A stretch of 64,000 bases of DNA from Chthonomonadaceae bacterium (GTDB lineage Bacteria > Armatimonadota > Fimbriimonadia > Fimbriimonadales > Fimbriimonadaceae), in contig CP054189.1 in assembly GCA_015709495.1 (NCBI GenBank), forward strand, positions 1,798,001 to 1,862,000. Reading direction: 5' to 3'. Below, piece after piece: positions 24,999-33,583 of the stretch. The position numbers were made by a program, and so were the translations under genes. Each line of letters begins with the position of its first letter. Within the stretch, counting starts at the first letter, position 1. Under the pieces are notes generated by a model, which had not been told where the DNA came from, did not search any database, and saw only the letters and a program-made list of their open reading frames with translations.

Positions 24999-26496
24999 CG
25001 TCGCCGTCCCCGTGCAAAGCCTCTCGGTCGAAACTCGGTCGATCAGCAAGTCCTTTCCTGGAGTTCGCGCGCTCCACGACGTTTCGCTGACGATCCAAGC
25101 TGGGACAGTTCATGGCTTGGTCGGCGAGAACGGCGCAGGGAAGAGCACGCTCGGCAAGGTTCTCTCAGGACTCCACCAGCCCGATTCGGGGGATATCCTC
25201 CTTGGAGGGCGGCGCGTCGTTCTGCCCAACCCTCACGCTGCGATGCGGATCGGTGTAGGAATTGTGCATCAAGAGTTATCCTTTTGCGAAAACCTGACGA
25301 TCGCGGAGAACCTGTGTCTGGACGACCTGCCGCATCGCGGCCCTTTCGTCGACTGGGGCGCCATGCGCGAACGTGCCCGCAGATGGCTCGAAGCTGTGGG
25401 AGTTGACGTCGATCCCGATCAGATTGTAGGGCGTCTCTCCATCGGGCAGCAGCAGCTTGTTCAGATCGCCGGGGCGATCGGCCGAGGCGCGCGGGTGATC
25501 GTGTTTGACGAACCCACGAGCAGCCTGACGAAAGCGGAAACGGAGGTGCTCTTCCGCCAGATCGAGAGGCTGAAAGCGTCCGGCGTTACGAGCGTGTATG
25601 TCACCCACAGGATGGAGGAGATATTCCAGATTTGCGATGCGGTGAGCGTGTTGCGAGACGGCGTGCACGTCGATACCCAGCCGATCGGCGAGCTCGACCG
25701 GGCGGCCATCGTCAGGCTGATGATTGGGAGGGAATTGGAGCCGACACCGGACCCCCCCAAACAACTCGGCGAGGTTGCGCTGAGGGTGCAGAACCTGAAG
25801 AGCCCCGGGAAGCTAGAGGGCGTTTCGCTGGAGGTGCGAGAAGGCGAGGTCGTCGGACTCGCTGGGCTAATAGGCTCGGGCCGGACCGAGATCGTCTCGG
25901 CTGTGTTCGGCCTCGATCCGCTCGCCGAAGGGAGGATTGAGATCAACGGCCGGAACCTGAAGCGATACTCGCCGCGCAATGCGCTCCGACTCGGTGCCGG
26001 GTTCGTCCCCGAAGACCGTAAACGGCAAGGGCTTGTTTTGAGTATGAATTGCAAGGAAAACCTGACGCTTGCCATACTCAAGAGGCTCAGCGCCCTTGGG
26101 TTCATCCGCGGCTTGAGGGAGAGATTGCTTGCTAAAGATTATTTTCAGAAGTTGAACATACGCGCCCCGTCGATCCATACGGGAGTATCGAGCCTTTCGG
26201 GGGGAAATCAGCAAAAGGTCATCCTGGCGCGGTGGCTCGCGGCGGGGGGGCGGCTCCTGCTTCTGGACGAACCTACGCGCGGCGTCGATGTGGGGGCAAA
26301 GGCGGAGATTCACACGCTGATCCGGCAGCTTGCGAGTCAGGGCATTGCGGTCTTGGCCATCTCGAGCGAACTGCCGGAGCTCATGGCGATCAGCGACCGC
26401 ATCCTCGTCGTGCGGAATGGAAGGATCGTGGGTGAACAGTCCTCGGCCGAATGCACCGAAGAGTCGCTCATGACCCTCATGGCTGGGGCCGGGTAG
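24973..26496 (+). CDS. Sugar ABC transporter ATP-binding protein (RbsA/MglA-like)
   Basis: 507 residues with two fused ATPase domains. In the first, Walker A is GENGAGKST (51-59), the signature is LSIGQQQL, and Walker B is VIVFDEPTSS. In the second, Walker A is altered to GLIGSGRTE while LSGGNQQKVILARWL and LLLDEPTRGVDVG remain, the usual asymmetry of RbsA-type proteins. It energises import through the upstream permease. The ATG at 24973 overlaps the end of the binding-protein gene by 26 bases; translation is probably coupled. It converges with ftcD, three bases separating the stops. Confidence 0.93.
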   Translation: MSTRSSSSSVAVPVQSLSVETRSISKSFPGVRALHDVSLTIQAGTVHGLVGENGAGKSTLGKVLSGLHQPDSGDILLGGRRVVLPNPHAAMRIGVGIVHQELSFCENLTIAENLCLDDLPHRGPFVDWGAMRERARRWLEAVGVDVDPDQIVGRLSIGQQQLVQIAGAIGRGARVIVFDEPTSSLTKAETEVLFRQIERLKASGVTSVYVTHRMEEIFQICDAVSVLRDGVHVDTQPIGELDRAAIVRLMIGRELEPTPDPPKQLGEVALRVQNLKSPGKLEGVSLEVREGEVVGLAGLIGSGRTEIVSAVFGLDPLAEGRIEINGRNLKRYSPRNALRLGAGFVPEDRKRQGLVLSMNCKENLTLAILKRLSALGFIRGLRERLLAKDYFQKLNIRAPSIHTGVSSLSGGNQQKVILARWLAAGGRLLLLDEPTRGVDVGAKAEIHTLIRQLASQGIAVLAISSELPELMAISDRILVVRNGRIVGEQSSAECTEESLMTLMAGAG

Positions 26497-26499
26497 GGG

Positions 26500-28185
26500 C
26501 TACAGTTTTTCCTCGACGATCGCTGAGATTTCATCAGCTTTCTCTGAAGAATCTTTCAACAAACGCTCGATTTCTTCGCGCGTGGACTCGGCAAACGAGG
26601 CGTCCTTGAGGCCCGAAAGGTTCGTTCTGACGTTCAGCGCAGCGCCCTGAACCGCAGCCTTGCAGAGAATCGCCCCAACGCCTGCGTCCGAAGCCGAATT
26701 GGGGTTGCCTTCGAGGGCCATCTGCCTGAGTACGTCGAGTGATTCAGCGGCAAGCCGCGCCACGCGCAGCGGGGCTTCGATTGCCCTTCGAGTCGCCGCC
26801 TGGATCGCTTCGGAACGCCGCTTCTTCTCGTCGGCGGACTCCTTAGGGAGCGCGAAGGCCGCCATCAGCGAATCAAACGCCGCCGTGTCTTCGTCGACCA
26901 TGCCGAGCAGTGCCGCCGAAGCCGAGCTCGCACGTTCGGCCCAGCCCGAAAACTCCTCCCAACGGTCATCCCAACCTCGCTTGTGCGAACTGAGGTTGGC
27001 GACCATAGCCCCCAGTGAGGCCCCAAGGGCTCCGGCGAGTGCGGAGGCCGATCCTCCGCCCGGCGCAGAAGACTCCGAAGCGACGGTAGTGAGGAAGTCC
27101 TTGACGGAAAGAGATACTAATCGCCCGGGTGATCCCATCCCAAGCGCGTACTCCACGATCCTCTCCGAAGGGTCGAACGGACCGAGTTCGTCCAGCCCCA
27201 TGCTCTTGATGGCCACTCGAATCAGTTCAGAGTCAGGCAAGCCAACCGACCTGCGCTGTTTGCGAAGGAAGTACCGTCCCGCCTCCAGCATCGAACCGAG
27301 CGGAACGAGCCCCACGATCTCCGAGCCCGTAACCCTCATCCCCCGTTCGGCGGCCTTTTCGCAGGCGACATCGAATGCCAGGTGAAGCGGAGTCACGGAA
27401 AGATCGGTTAAGTTCATGGACACCTGGGCAAAGCCGTACTCTTCGATGAACCAACCGATTGCGCGGACGGACCTTAGGGCGCCTGGGATGTACTCGGGAT
27501 TCCCTTCGGCGTCGCGAGCGATCTCGCCGGTGATCGGGTTCCCGGTTCGTTTCACGCGGCCTCTTTCGCGCAGGTCGAACGCTACAGAATTGGCGCGCCT
27601 GGTGGACGTTGTGTTGAGGTTTACATTGAACGCTATAAGAAAGTCGCGCACTCCGACCGCGGTCGCGCCGTATTTCGGCACGAACTCTGCTGGCCCGAAA
27701 TCGGGCTTCCAGGCCGGGTCCTGGAGTTTTGCGGGAAGCCCTTCGTATTCTCCGGCTCGAACCACCGACAGATCGCGCCGTTGTGGGGTCGAGGCAGCCT
27801 CGCCATAAAAGTAGATCGGGACGCCCAACTCCGAAGCGATGCGCTCCCCGAGCCCGCGGGCATGCGTCACGGTTTCGTCCTTCGTGATGCCGGAAACCGG
27901 GACAAGCGGGCACACATCGAGCGCGCCGAACCGGGGATGCTCGCCCTGATGATGCCGCATGTCGATGAGTTCAAACGCCACCTTGGCGCTTTGAAAGGCA
28001 GCCTCGCACACCGGCTCGGGCTCGCCTGCGAAGGTAAAGACGGTACGATTCGTGCTTGCGCCGGGGTCGACATCAAGCAATTCGACGCCCTCAACCTTCC
28101 GGACCGCAGCCGCAATCGCATCGAGAACCGCCCGGTCCTTTCCTTCACTGAAATTGGGCACACACTCGACGATCCGCGGGTTCAT
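26500..28185 (-). CDS. ftcD: Glutamate formiminotransferase / formimino-THF cyclodeaminase
   Basis: 561 residues, the fused bifunctional enzyme. It moves the formimino group of N-formimino-glutamate to tetrahydrofolate and then releases ammonia to give methenyl-THF, the last steps of one histidine-degradation route. The transferase domain (1-about 320) opens with IVECVPNFSEGKD, then MRHHQGEHPRFGALDVCPLVPV. The cyclodeaminase (about 345-561) shows SAPGGGSASALAGALGASLGAMVANLS and the C-terminal helical bundle. The start is the ATG at 28185; further upstream codons overlap the divergent hutI control region. It is divergent from hutI with 49 bases between start codons. Confidence 0.95.
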   Translation of the reverse strand: MNPRIVECVPNFSEGKDRAVLDAIAAAVRKVEGVELLDVDPGASTNRTVFTFAGEPEPVCEAAFQSAKVAFELIDMRHHQGEHPRFGALDVCPLVPVSGITKDETVTHARGLGERIASELGVPIYFYGEAASTPQRRDLSVVRAGEYEGLPAKLQDPAWKPDFGPAEFVPKYGATAVGVRDFLIAFNVNLNTTSTRRANSVAFDLRERGRVKRTGNPITGEIARDAEGNPEYIPGALRSVRAIGWFIEEYGFAQVSMNLTDLSVTPLHLAFDVACEKAAERGMRVTGSEIVGLVPLGSMLEAGRYFLRKQRRSVGLPDSELIRVAIKSMGLDELGPFDPSERIVEYALGMGSPGRLVSLSVKDFLTTVASESSAPGGGSASALAGALGASLGAMVANLSSHKRGWDDRWEEFSGWAERASSASAALLGMVDEDTAAFDSLMAAFALPKESADEKKRRSEAIQAATRRAIEAPLRVARLAAESLDVLRQMALEGNPNSASDAGVGAILCKAAVQGAALNVRTNLSGLKDASFAESTREEIERLLKDSSEKADEISAIVEEKL

Positions 28186-28234
28186 CGTCCCGTCAGTATA
28201 CGGAAGGCCCGAGCGGGTCTGCCATGATGGGGTC

Positions 28235-29482
28235 ATGCTCGGTCGGTTGGCGGTCGTGAACGCGGGTGAGTTGGTGACTCTGCGAGGGCCTCAAGCCCCC
28301 CGCACCCGTGAGGCGATGCGCGAAATTGAAATCGTCCCCTCAGGCGGGTTCCTCGTCGAAGACGGTGTGTTCACCCTGATCGCGACGTCGAACGAAGTCG
28401 AAGATCGGATCGAACCCGGAGATACGGTCCTGGACGCAGGGGGGCGAGTGGTGATGCCCGGATTCGTTGACGCTCACACGCACCTCGTGTTCGCCGGCGA
28501 CAGATTTCGAGATTTTGAAGGGAGGGCGTTGGGGAAGAGCTACGCCGAGATCGCCCTCGCGGGAGGCGGGATCCGCTCGACGATGCAAGCTACTCGCTTG
28601 GCCTGCCACGACGAATTGCTCGCGCTTGCCCGCAAGAGATCGCGATGGATGATGCGTTGCGGAACGACGACGGCGGAAGTCAAGTCGGGTTATGGGCTCA
28701 CCAAGGTCAGTGAACTGAAGATGCTGCGCGTCATCAGGTCCCTCGGCGAAGAGGGAGCGATCCGCACAGTGCCCACGTTCCTCGGTCTGCACGCCCTACC
28801 TCCCGAGTTCGAAGGCGACAGGAGCGGGTACGTCGATTCGATGCTGGGCGAAGTCCTGCCGCAGGTCGCGGCGGAGGATCTGGCCGACTGGGCCGATATA
28901 TTCGTGGAGGAGGGCTACTTTTCTCCCGATGACGCCGAACGACTCGCCGAACGGGCGAAAAAACTCGGTTTGGGGCTGCGAATGCACGTCGACCAGATGC
29001 AGGATTCGGGCGGAGCGGCGCTGGCGGCTCGGTTGGGCGCGAAGACGGCGGACCACTTGGAGCACACCTCAGAATCAGGAATCGCTGCCCTGGCCGCCGC
29101 GGAGGTCGTGCCGGTTCTTCTTCCCGGTTCCGTCCTGGGGTTGGGGCGGACTCGCTACCCGAACGCGCGGGCGATGATCGAAGCGGGATTGCCCGTCGTT
29201 GTGGCGACCGACTTCAACCCTGGTTCATCGCCCTGCCCTTCGCTTCCTACGACTCTTTCGCTCGCCTGCACGATGATGGGAATGACCCCTGAGGAAGCTC
29301 TAACTTCGGCGACGGTCAATGCGGCGCACTCGTTGGGTCTGGGGAAGGAAGTCGGGTCGATCGAGGAAGGGAAGCGGGCCGACTTCGTGATCCACGACGC
29401 CGAAGACTGGCGCGAAACGCTGGTCTACTCGGGTCGGGAGACCGCTTTCGAGGTCTATGGGGCTGGGAGTAGGGCACTTTAG
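28235..29482 (+). CDS. hutI: Imidazolonepropionase
   Basis: 415 residues. It hydrolyses 4-imidazolone-5-propionate to N-formimino-glutamate, the third step of histidine use. Metal site DAHTHLVFAGDR, then GGGIRSTMQATR, VKSGYGL, MHVDQ with His, HLEHTSE, and the terminal Asp in VATDFNPGSSPC. These are all hallmarks of the HutI amidohydrolase branch. The frame is open back into ftcD antisense sequence; the ATG at 28235 gives the family length. Divergent from ftcD, so a shared 49-base control region may coordinate steps three and four. Confidence 0.95.
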   Translation: MLGRLAVVNAGELVTLRGPQAPRTREAMREIEIVPSGGFLVEDGVFTLIATSNEVEDRIEPGDTVLDAGGRVVMPGFVDAHTHLVFAGDRFRDFEGRALGKSYAEIALAGGGIRSTMQATRLACHDELLALARKRSRWMMRCGTTTAEVKSGYGLTKVSELKMLRVIRSLGEEGAIRTVPTFLGLHALPPEFEGDRSGYVDSMLGEVLPQVAAEDLADWADIFVEEGYFSPDDAERLAERAKKLGLGLRMHVDQMQDSGGAALAARLGAKTADHLEHTSESGIAALAAAEVVPVLLPGSVLGLGRTRYPNARAMIEAGLPVVVATDFNPGSSPCPSLPTTLSLACTMMGMTPEEALTSATVNAAHSLGLGKEVGSIEEGKRADFVIHDAEDWRETLVYSGRETAFEVYGAGSRAL

Positions 29483-29587
29483 CGATTCGGATGGAGGGGA
29501 CCAAGCACCCGACCTCTCAGGAGAATTGGCTTTCTGCCGCCGCTCGCCAGAGGATCTGAGGCATTCGCAGCCCGGTCAGGCTCCGCC

Positions 29588-30955
29588 CTACGCGGCCAGC
29601 ACGCGTCTCTTTTGCGCGAGCAGCCTTGGAGTCGGCTTCATCCCGGCGGCTTTGCGAGCGCGTTCGGCTGAGCGCCACAGTAGCGAAGCCCTCCTAAGGT
29701 CGCCGTTGCGCGAAAGGGCCTCGGCTGCTGCTTCTTGGGCGTACAGCGACCGAAGAGCGAACCCTTCGGACTTGGCGCTTTCAGCGACGATTTCCAGGGT
29801 TTCTGCCGCCTCGGCCGGCCTCCCCAGAGCTAGCAGCCGAATGCCCTCAGAGAGCCCCAAAACCAAGGCGGGCCACCGGTCGAACCCGACCTTGATTAGC
29901 GATTCGGCCCGTTCGGTAGCTTCTTGCGAGCCTTCGACATCGCCGGACTCTGCCGCGAGGGCCGCGCAATTGCAGAAGTATCGGAGGCGCTCAGCCCGAT
30001 TCGAGCCCTCTACGAGCGGCCCCATGGCCCTCAGAGCCGAGCGGGCTTCGATCAGGCGATCCGAGTTCCAGTGCTGTTCGACGATGGCCGCTTGCCGTAG
30101 AAGTCGATACGATCTGAATCGCCCGTCAGCGTTGACGAGATCGGCGAGGGCGGCCGAAGCCGCAGACATCTGCCCCGATTCGAGCATCGAGAACACGAGC
30201 ATCGCCTCTGTGCGAACCGCAGCCTGAGCGTCCGACTTGCGAACCGCCAATCGGTGTGCGGACTGAAAGGTCGATATTGCGGCGTCCATCGCGATCCCCT
30301 GATAATACAGGCGTCCTTTCAACTCCAAATGCTCGATCGTGAACGAATCGTGCTTGTCGGCCGGCTCTGTCATTGTGAGCACGGCGAACGCGCGAGGCGG
30401 AGGTAGCGCGTCGAACATGGCGGAGCCACCTATGAGCAAGGCGCGCGCGGCGTCCGCGTCCAATCGGCTGGCTTCGATGACGGCAGTCTCGTACGCCGTA
30501 ACCGCGGATGGGATCGCTTCGCCCTTCGCGTTCCCAAGTTGCGAGAGCGTAGGCTCTTCGGCCCGGCCACCTTCATCGAGCCAAGGGTGGCCGAAACCTG
30601 GCGCTATCAGGCTCGAAGGCCCTCCGGAATGCAAAGCGCAACTCGTTTCGACCCGAAACGTCCCTTGCTGAAGCCGAAGCGCATCTGAGTCGCACTCCAA
30701 GGCGTCTTCGCCCAGCCAAGCTCGCAAACGGAACACGACCTGCCGAAGGGCGTTTCGAGCGGACGGAATCTCCGCAGAAGGAAAAAGCCGCTCGCAGCAC
30801 TCCGCCCTGCTGGTCCAACTTTCCCCTCGCAGCAAGAGCTTGAGGAACAAAACCCCAACGGACTTCGAAGGAGGCGGACCCAGCTTCAAGTTGCCGCTTT
30901 CGACCTCGAAGCGTCCTCCGAGCCTCACCTTCCAGGTGTCAGGCCCCCGGCTCAT
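29588..30955 (-). CDS. SARP-like transcriptional regulator with C-terminal helical repeats
   Basis: 455 residues. The N-terminal 100 form an OmpR/PhoB-type winged helix as in SARP/AfsR proteins: VRLGGRFEVESGN, KSVGVLFLKLLLRG, then SARNALRQVVFRLRAWLGEDAL. The remaining 330 residues are almost entirely helical with repeating A-x-x-x-x-x-A patterns, probably TPR-like, as in bacterial transcriptional activator domains. It lacks the NB-ARC ATPase of full AfsR. It is divergent from PEP-CTERM gene 3, so that gene is a candidate target. The ATG at 30955 is clear. The regulator's signal is unknown. Confidence 0.72.
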   Translation of the reverse strand: MSRGPDTWKVRLGGRFEVESGNLKLGPPPSKSVGVLFLKLLLRGESWTSRAECCERLFPSAEIPSARNALRQVVFRLRAWLGEDALECDSDALRLQQGTFRVETSCALHSGGPSSLIAPGFGHPWLDEGGRAEEPTLSQLGNAKGEAIPSAVTAYETAVIEASRLDADAARALLIGGSAMFDALPPPRAFAVLTMTEPADKHDSFTIEHLELKGRLYYQGIAMDAAISTFQSAHRLAVRKSDAQAAVRTEAMLVFSMLESGQMSAASAALADLVNADGRFRSYRLLRQAAIVEQHWNSDRLIEARSALRAMGPLVEGSNRAERLRYFCNCAALAAESGDVEGSQEATERAESLIKVGFDRWPALVLGLSEGIRLLALGRPAEAAETLEIVAESAKSEGFALRSLYAQEAAAEALSRNGDLRRASLLWRSAERARKAAGMKPTPRLLAQKRRVLAA

Positions 30956-31256
30956 AGCCTATTGTATTCCGACTTGGCGCTCTTGGGCGCCCCTTCGACC
31001 TTCCGACCGGCAAGTTTGCTAGTTGTTTGCTCGGTTTGCCGGATGCTGCAACCACGTAACGGCGCAGTAACGGGAACCTGGGATAGCTTAGAGTGAAGCG
31101 GACTTCCATACAAGGGCGCAAAGGCGACCCGTCTCCTTAGGCAGGAGGGCTCGCCCCACCCACCACGGGGGATCGACCGTTAAGGAAACTCGCGCTTCGA
31201 AGGGGCTCGCGCCAAATGGCCTCTAGGTCCGGCCCGGTCCCCGGAGGAATCTGAAG
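30956..31256. other. 301-base divergent control region and structured leader
   Basis: Separates the SARP-like regulator (left) from PEP-CTERM gene 3 (right). A clear nested hairpin lies near 31114-31156: GGGCG pairs with CGCCC, inside it CCC with GGG, and CTCCT with AGGAG around the loop taggc. A GGAGG ribosome-binding site lies at 31241-31245. No ORF is convincing. Promoter elements could not be assigned confidently. Confidence 0.5.
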
Positions 31257-31982
31257 ATGAATCGACTTAGAAACTTCGCCGTTCGCGCCACAAGGTTGGC
31301 GCTGCCTTTCGTCGTTGGCTCTGTGACCTTGGCCCAAGCTGTCGTGGTCCCTAACTCTTTGGCGGCGGCCGAGGGAAACTCCTCCGAAACCTTGCCGTTC
31401 TACTCGACGGGATTCATGCGTTTTCAGCAGGTCTACGATGCCAGCCAGTTCAGCGCAATGAGCGGAGGCGCGTTCATCTCGGCCATGCGCTTTCGGCCCG
31501 ACAGCGTTCAAGGCGCAGCATTTTCCCATAGCACGACGATCGACGTGTGGCTGTCCACCACGGCGTTCGCTCCTGACAACCTGAGCTCGACCTTCGCCGA
31601 CAACGTCGGCGCGGACGAAACACAGGTGTTTTCCGGCTCGGTCGCCCTTTCCAGCGCGAATACCGGAGGTGTCCCTCGGGACTTTGACGTTGTGCTGACC
31701 TTCTCGACTCCCTTCCTATACAACCCTGCCAATGGGAACTTGCTGTGGGAAGTCAAGCGGTACTCGGCCACGACGACGTTCCATTACCTCGACGCCGAAG
31801 ACACATTCGGCGACAGCATCTCCATGCTATGGAACGAGCCGAACGCTCAGGCGCCGACAGGAGTGGCCCGAACGTCGGGACTCGTGACGAAATTCGACTT
31901 CGTTCCTGTGCCCGAACCCACCACTGCGGTCGCGCTTGCCCTTGGAGCGCTCGCTCTGGCACGGAGGCGAACCCGAACTTGA
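31257..31982 (+). CDS. PEP-CTERM protein 3
   Basis: 241 residues. A basic start and hydrophobic signal segment end near LAQA. The mature part resembles a beta-sandwich domain with FMRFQQVYDASQFS, ISAMRFRPDS, and IDVWLSTTAFAPDNLSSTFADNVG, a pattern I associate with secreted proteins of unknown function carrying this sorting tail. The C-terminus is FVPVPEPTTAVALALG followed by RRRTRT, a clean PEP-CTERM tail. It is preceded by a structured leader and a SARP-like regulator on the other strand. It converges with the S10-type peptidase gene, with 18 bases between stops. Confidence 0.87.
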   Translation: MNRLRNFAVRATRLALPFVVGSVTLAQAVVVPNSLAAAEGNSSETLPFYSTGFMRFQQVYDASQFSAMSGGAFISAMRFRPDSVQGAAFSHSTTIDVWLSTTAFAPDNLSSTFADNVGADETQVFSGSVALSSANTGGVPRDFDVVLTFSTPFLYNPANGNLLWEVKRYSATTTFHYLDAEDTFGDSISMLWNEPNAQAPTGVARTSGLVTKFDFVPVPEPTTAVALALGALALARRRTRT

Positions 31983-32000
31983 GGGGATCTGAATATCGAT

Positions 32001-33458
32001 TCACGCGCCGCTGTTCGACTCGATGAATCGTCCGATATCGCCTTTTAGCTGCTCCAGACAGGGCGAGTGAATGTACATCATGTGGCCGGCCTCATACTCT
32101 CCGGTGGCAATGTTGGCTCGGAGGCTCGGGTCGAGGCCCATGTGTGATAGCGTGTACTCCGTCGCAAAATAGGGCGTAGCCAAGTCGTAGTATCCTGAAG
32201 CCACATAGACCTTCATGTAGGGGTTCTTCGACATCGCGCTGCGAAGTGACTCACTGGTGTCGGGATATCCTTCACCAGCAGAACCCCAATTCCAAGGCTT
32301 CTCGATTCCTTTAAATACGTGATAGATCAAGTCGCTTTCGTATTTGAGGTCCTGCCGCATGTACTGGTTAGCCGTGGAGGTGAACGGAGGCATGATGGCG
32401 CTCATCGAAGGGTCATGTTCGGGCTTCTCTCGTGCCGCCAGCTCGTCGATACCAATGAACCTGCTGTCGAGCCGCCCCACCGTGCGCTTCTGGTCGCGCA
32501 GAAGCTCTTTGCAGAAGGAGTGAATCTCGATTCTCAGTTCGCGGTTCTCGGCGAACTCCCGCTTCAGGCCCGTGAACTGGCACAGCTTGGTGCGAACTCG
32601 GCTCCGTTCCCGGTCGGTGAGCCGGTCGCCTTTGGCAAGGGCTTCGGAGTACTCGCCCATCGCGAACGCTTCGACGGCTTTGAGCGTTGACTTCAGGTCT
32701 TGCGAGAGCCGTTTGTCGAGCTTGCCATGATAGAACGCGGTTGCGGTATAGGTCGGCAGGAAGAGGACGTAAGGAAGGTCGTTGCCCTTAAAGAACCGAG
32801 CTGTCTGAAAGTTGAGGATAGAAGACACCAGAACGATGCCGTTCATGGCAATCCCACGCTCGACCAAGTAACTGGAGAGGCCCGCTGCTCTGGTCGTGCC
32901 ATAACTCTCCCCCACAATGAAGAGGGGCGAGGTCCATCTCATGTTTCTTGCAAGATACATGCGGATGAACTCGGCGACCGATTCGATGTCGCCTTGGACT
33001 CCCCACATGCGCTCGGCTATCTCAGGGGTACGAGCTCGACTATAACCGGTACCCACGGGATCGATGAATACCAAGTCCGTGTGTTCGAGCCAAGTGTGGG
33101 GGTTGTCCACCAACCGATAGGGCGGCGCAGGCATCTGCCCATCCTCGAGCAAGTGAACCTTTTTCGGACCCAGCGCCCCAAAGTGCAGCCACAAGGAGGG
33201 CGATCCGGGGCCGCCGTTGAAGGAGAACATGAGCGGGCGTTGGGCAGGGTCGCCGTCCCCTGACTTGGTGTACGCCATGTAGAACATCTGCGCCTCGATC
33301 TCGCCCTTGGCATCGCGCAATGGCATCCGGCCCGCAGTGACGGTGTATTCGAGCTTGCGACCTGCAATCTGCATCGAGTGGTCGGTGACGACTGGGGACT
33401 CTTCGGTAAGTGGGGCAGCGTCCGTGGGGGACTCTTGTTTTTCGTTGGGTTCCGACAT
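32001..33458 (-). CDS. Serine carboxypeptidase-like (S10) peptidase
   Basis: 485 residues. Alpha/beta-hydrolase fold with S10 hallmarks: the oxyanion-hole FNGGPGSPSLW (80-90), FIDPVGTGYSRA (131-142), the nucleophile Ser185 in IVGESYGTTR, an Asp around YVASGYYDLATPY, and His in YEAGHMMYIH near the C-terminus. S10 enzymes remove C-terminal residues, usually at acid pH. No signal peptide is seen; the first 30 residues are polar and acidic, so this form may be cytoplasmic or exported by another route. Single-gene unit. Specificity not predictable. Confidence 0.88.
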   Translation of the reverse strand: MSEPNEKQESPTDAAPLTEESPVVTDHSMQIAGRKLEYTVTAGRMPLRDAKGEIEAQMFYMAYTKSGDGDPAQRPLMFSFNGGPGSPSLWLHFGALGPKKVHLLEDGQMPAPPYRLVDNPHTWLEHTDLVFIDPVGTGYSRARTPEIAERMWGVQGDIESVAEFIRMYLARNMRWTSPLFIVGESYGTTRAAGLSSYLVERGIAMNGIVLVSSILNFQTARFFKGNDLPYVLFLPTYTATAFYHGKLDKRLSQDLKSTLKAVEAFAMGEYSEALAKGDRLTDRERSRVRTKLCQFTGLKREFAENRELRIEIHSFCKELLRDQKRTVGRLDSRFIGIDELAAREKPEHDPSMSAIMPPFTSTANQYMRQDLKYESDLIYHVFKGIEKPWNWGSAGEGYPDTSESLRSAMSKNPYMKVYVASGYYDLATPYFATEYTLSHMGLDPSLRANIATGEYEAGHMMYIHSPCLEQLKGDIGRFIESNSGA

Positions 33459-33583
33459 GGATGGTTTTCGCCTTTGGGAAGTGAGCCTCGTTTTACCTAA
33501 GGCGCGAGCTGAGAAGCAGAGTTAGGAAGGCGAACGCAAGAAACTTGCGCCTGGCTGCGCGGGGATTGCGCAAACTCGGGAGA

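Noticed and set aside
31114-31160. c-di-GMP-I (GEMM) riboswitch before PEP-CTERM gene 3, suggested by GCGCAAAGG
   Set aside because: The upstream GGCAAACC helix, the GAAA tetraloop and the exact ACGCAAAGCC are missing, so I only call a structured leader.
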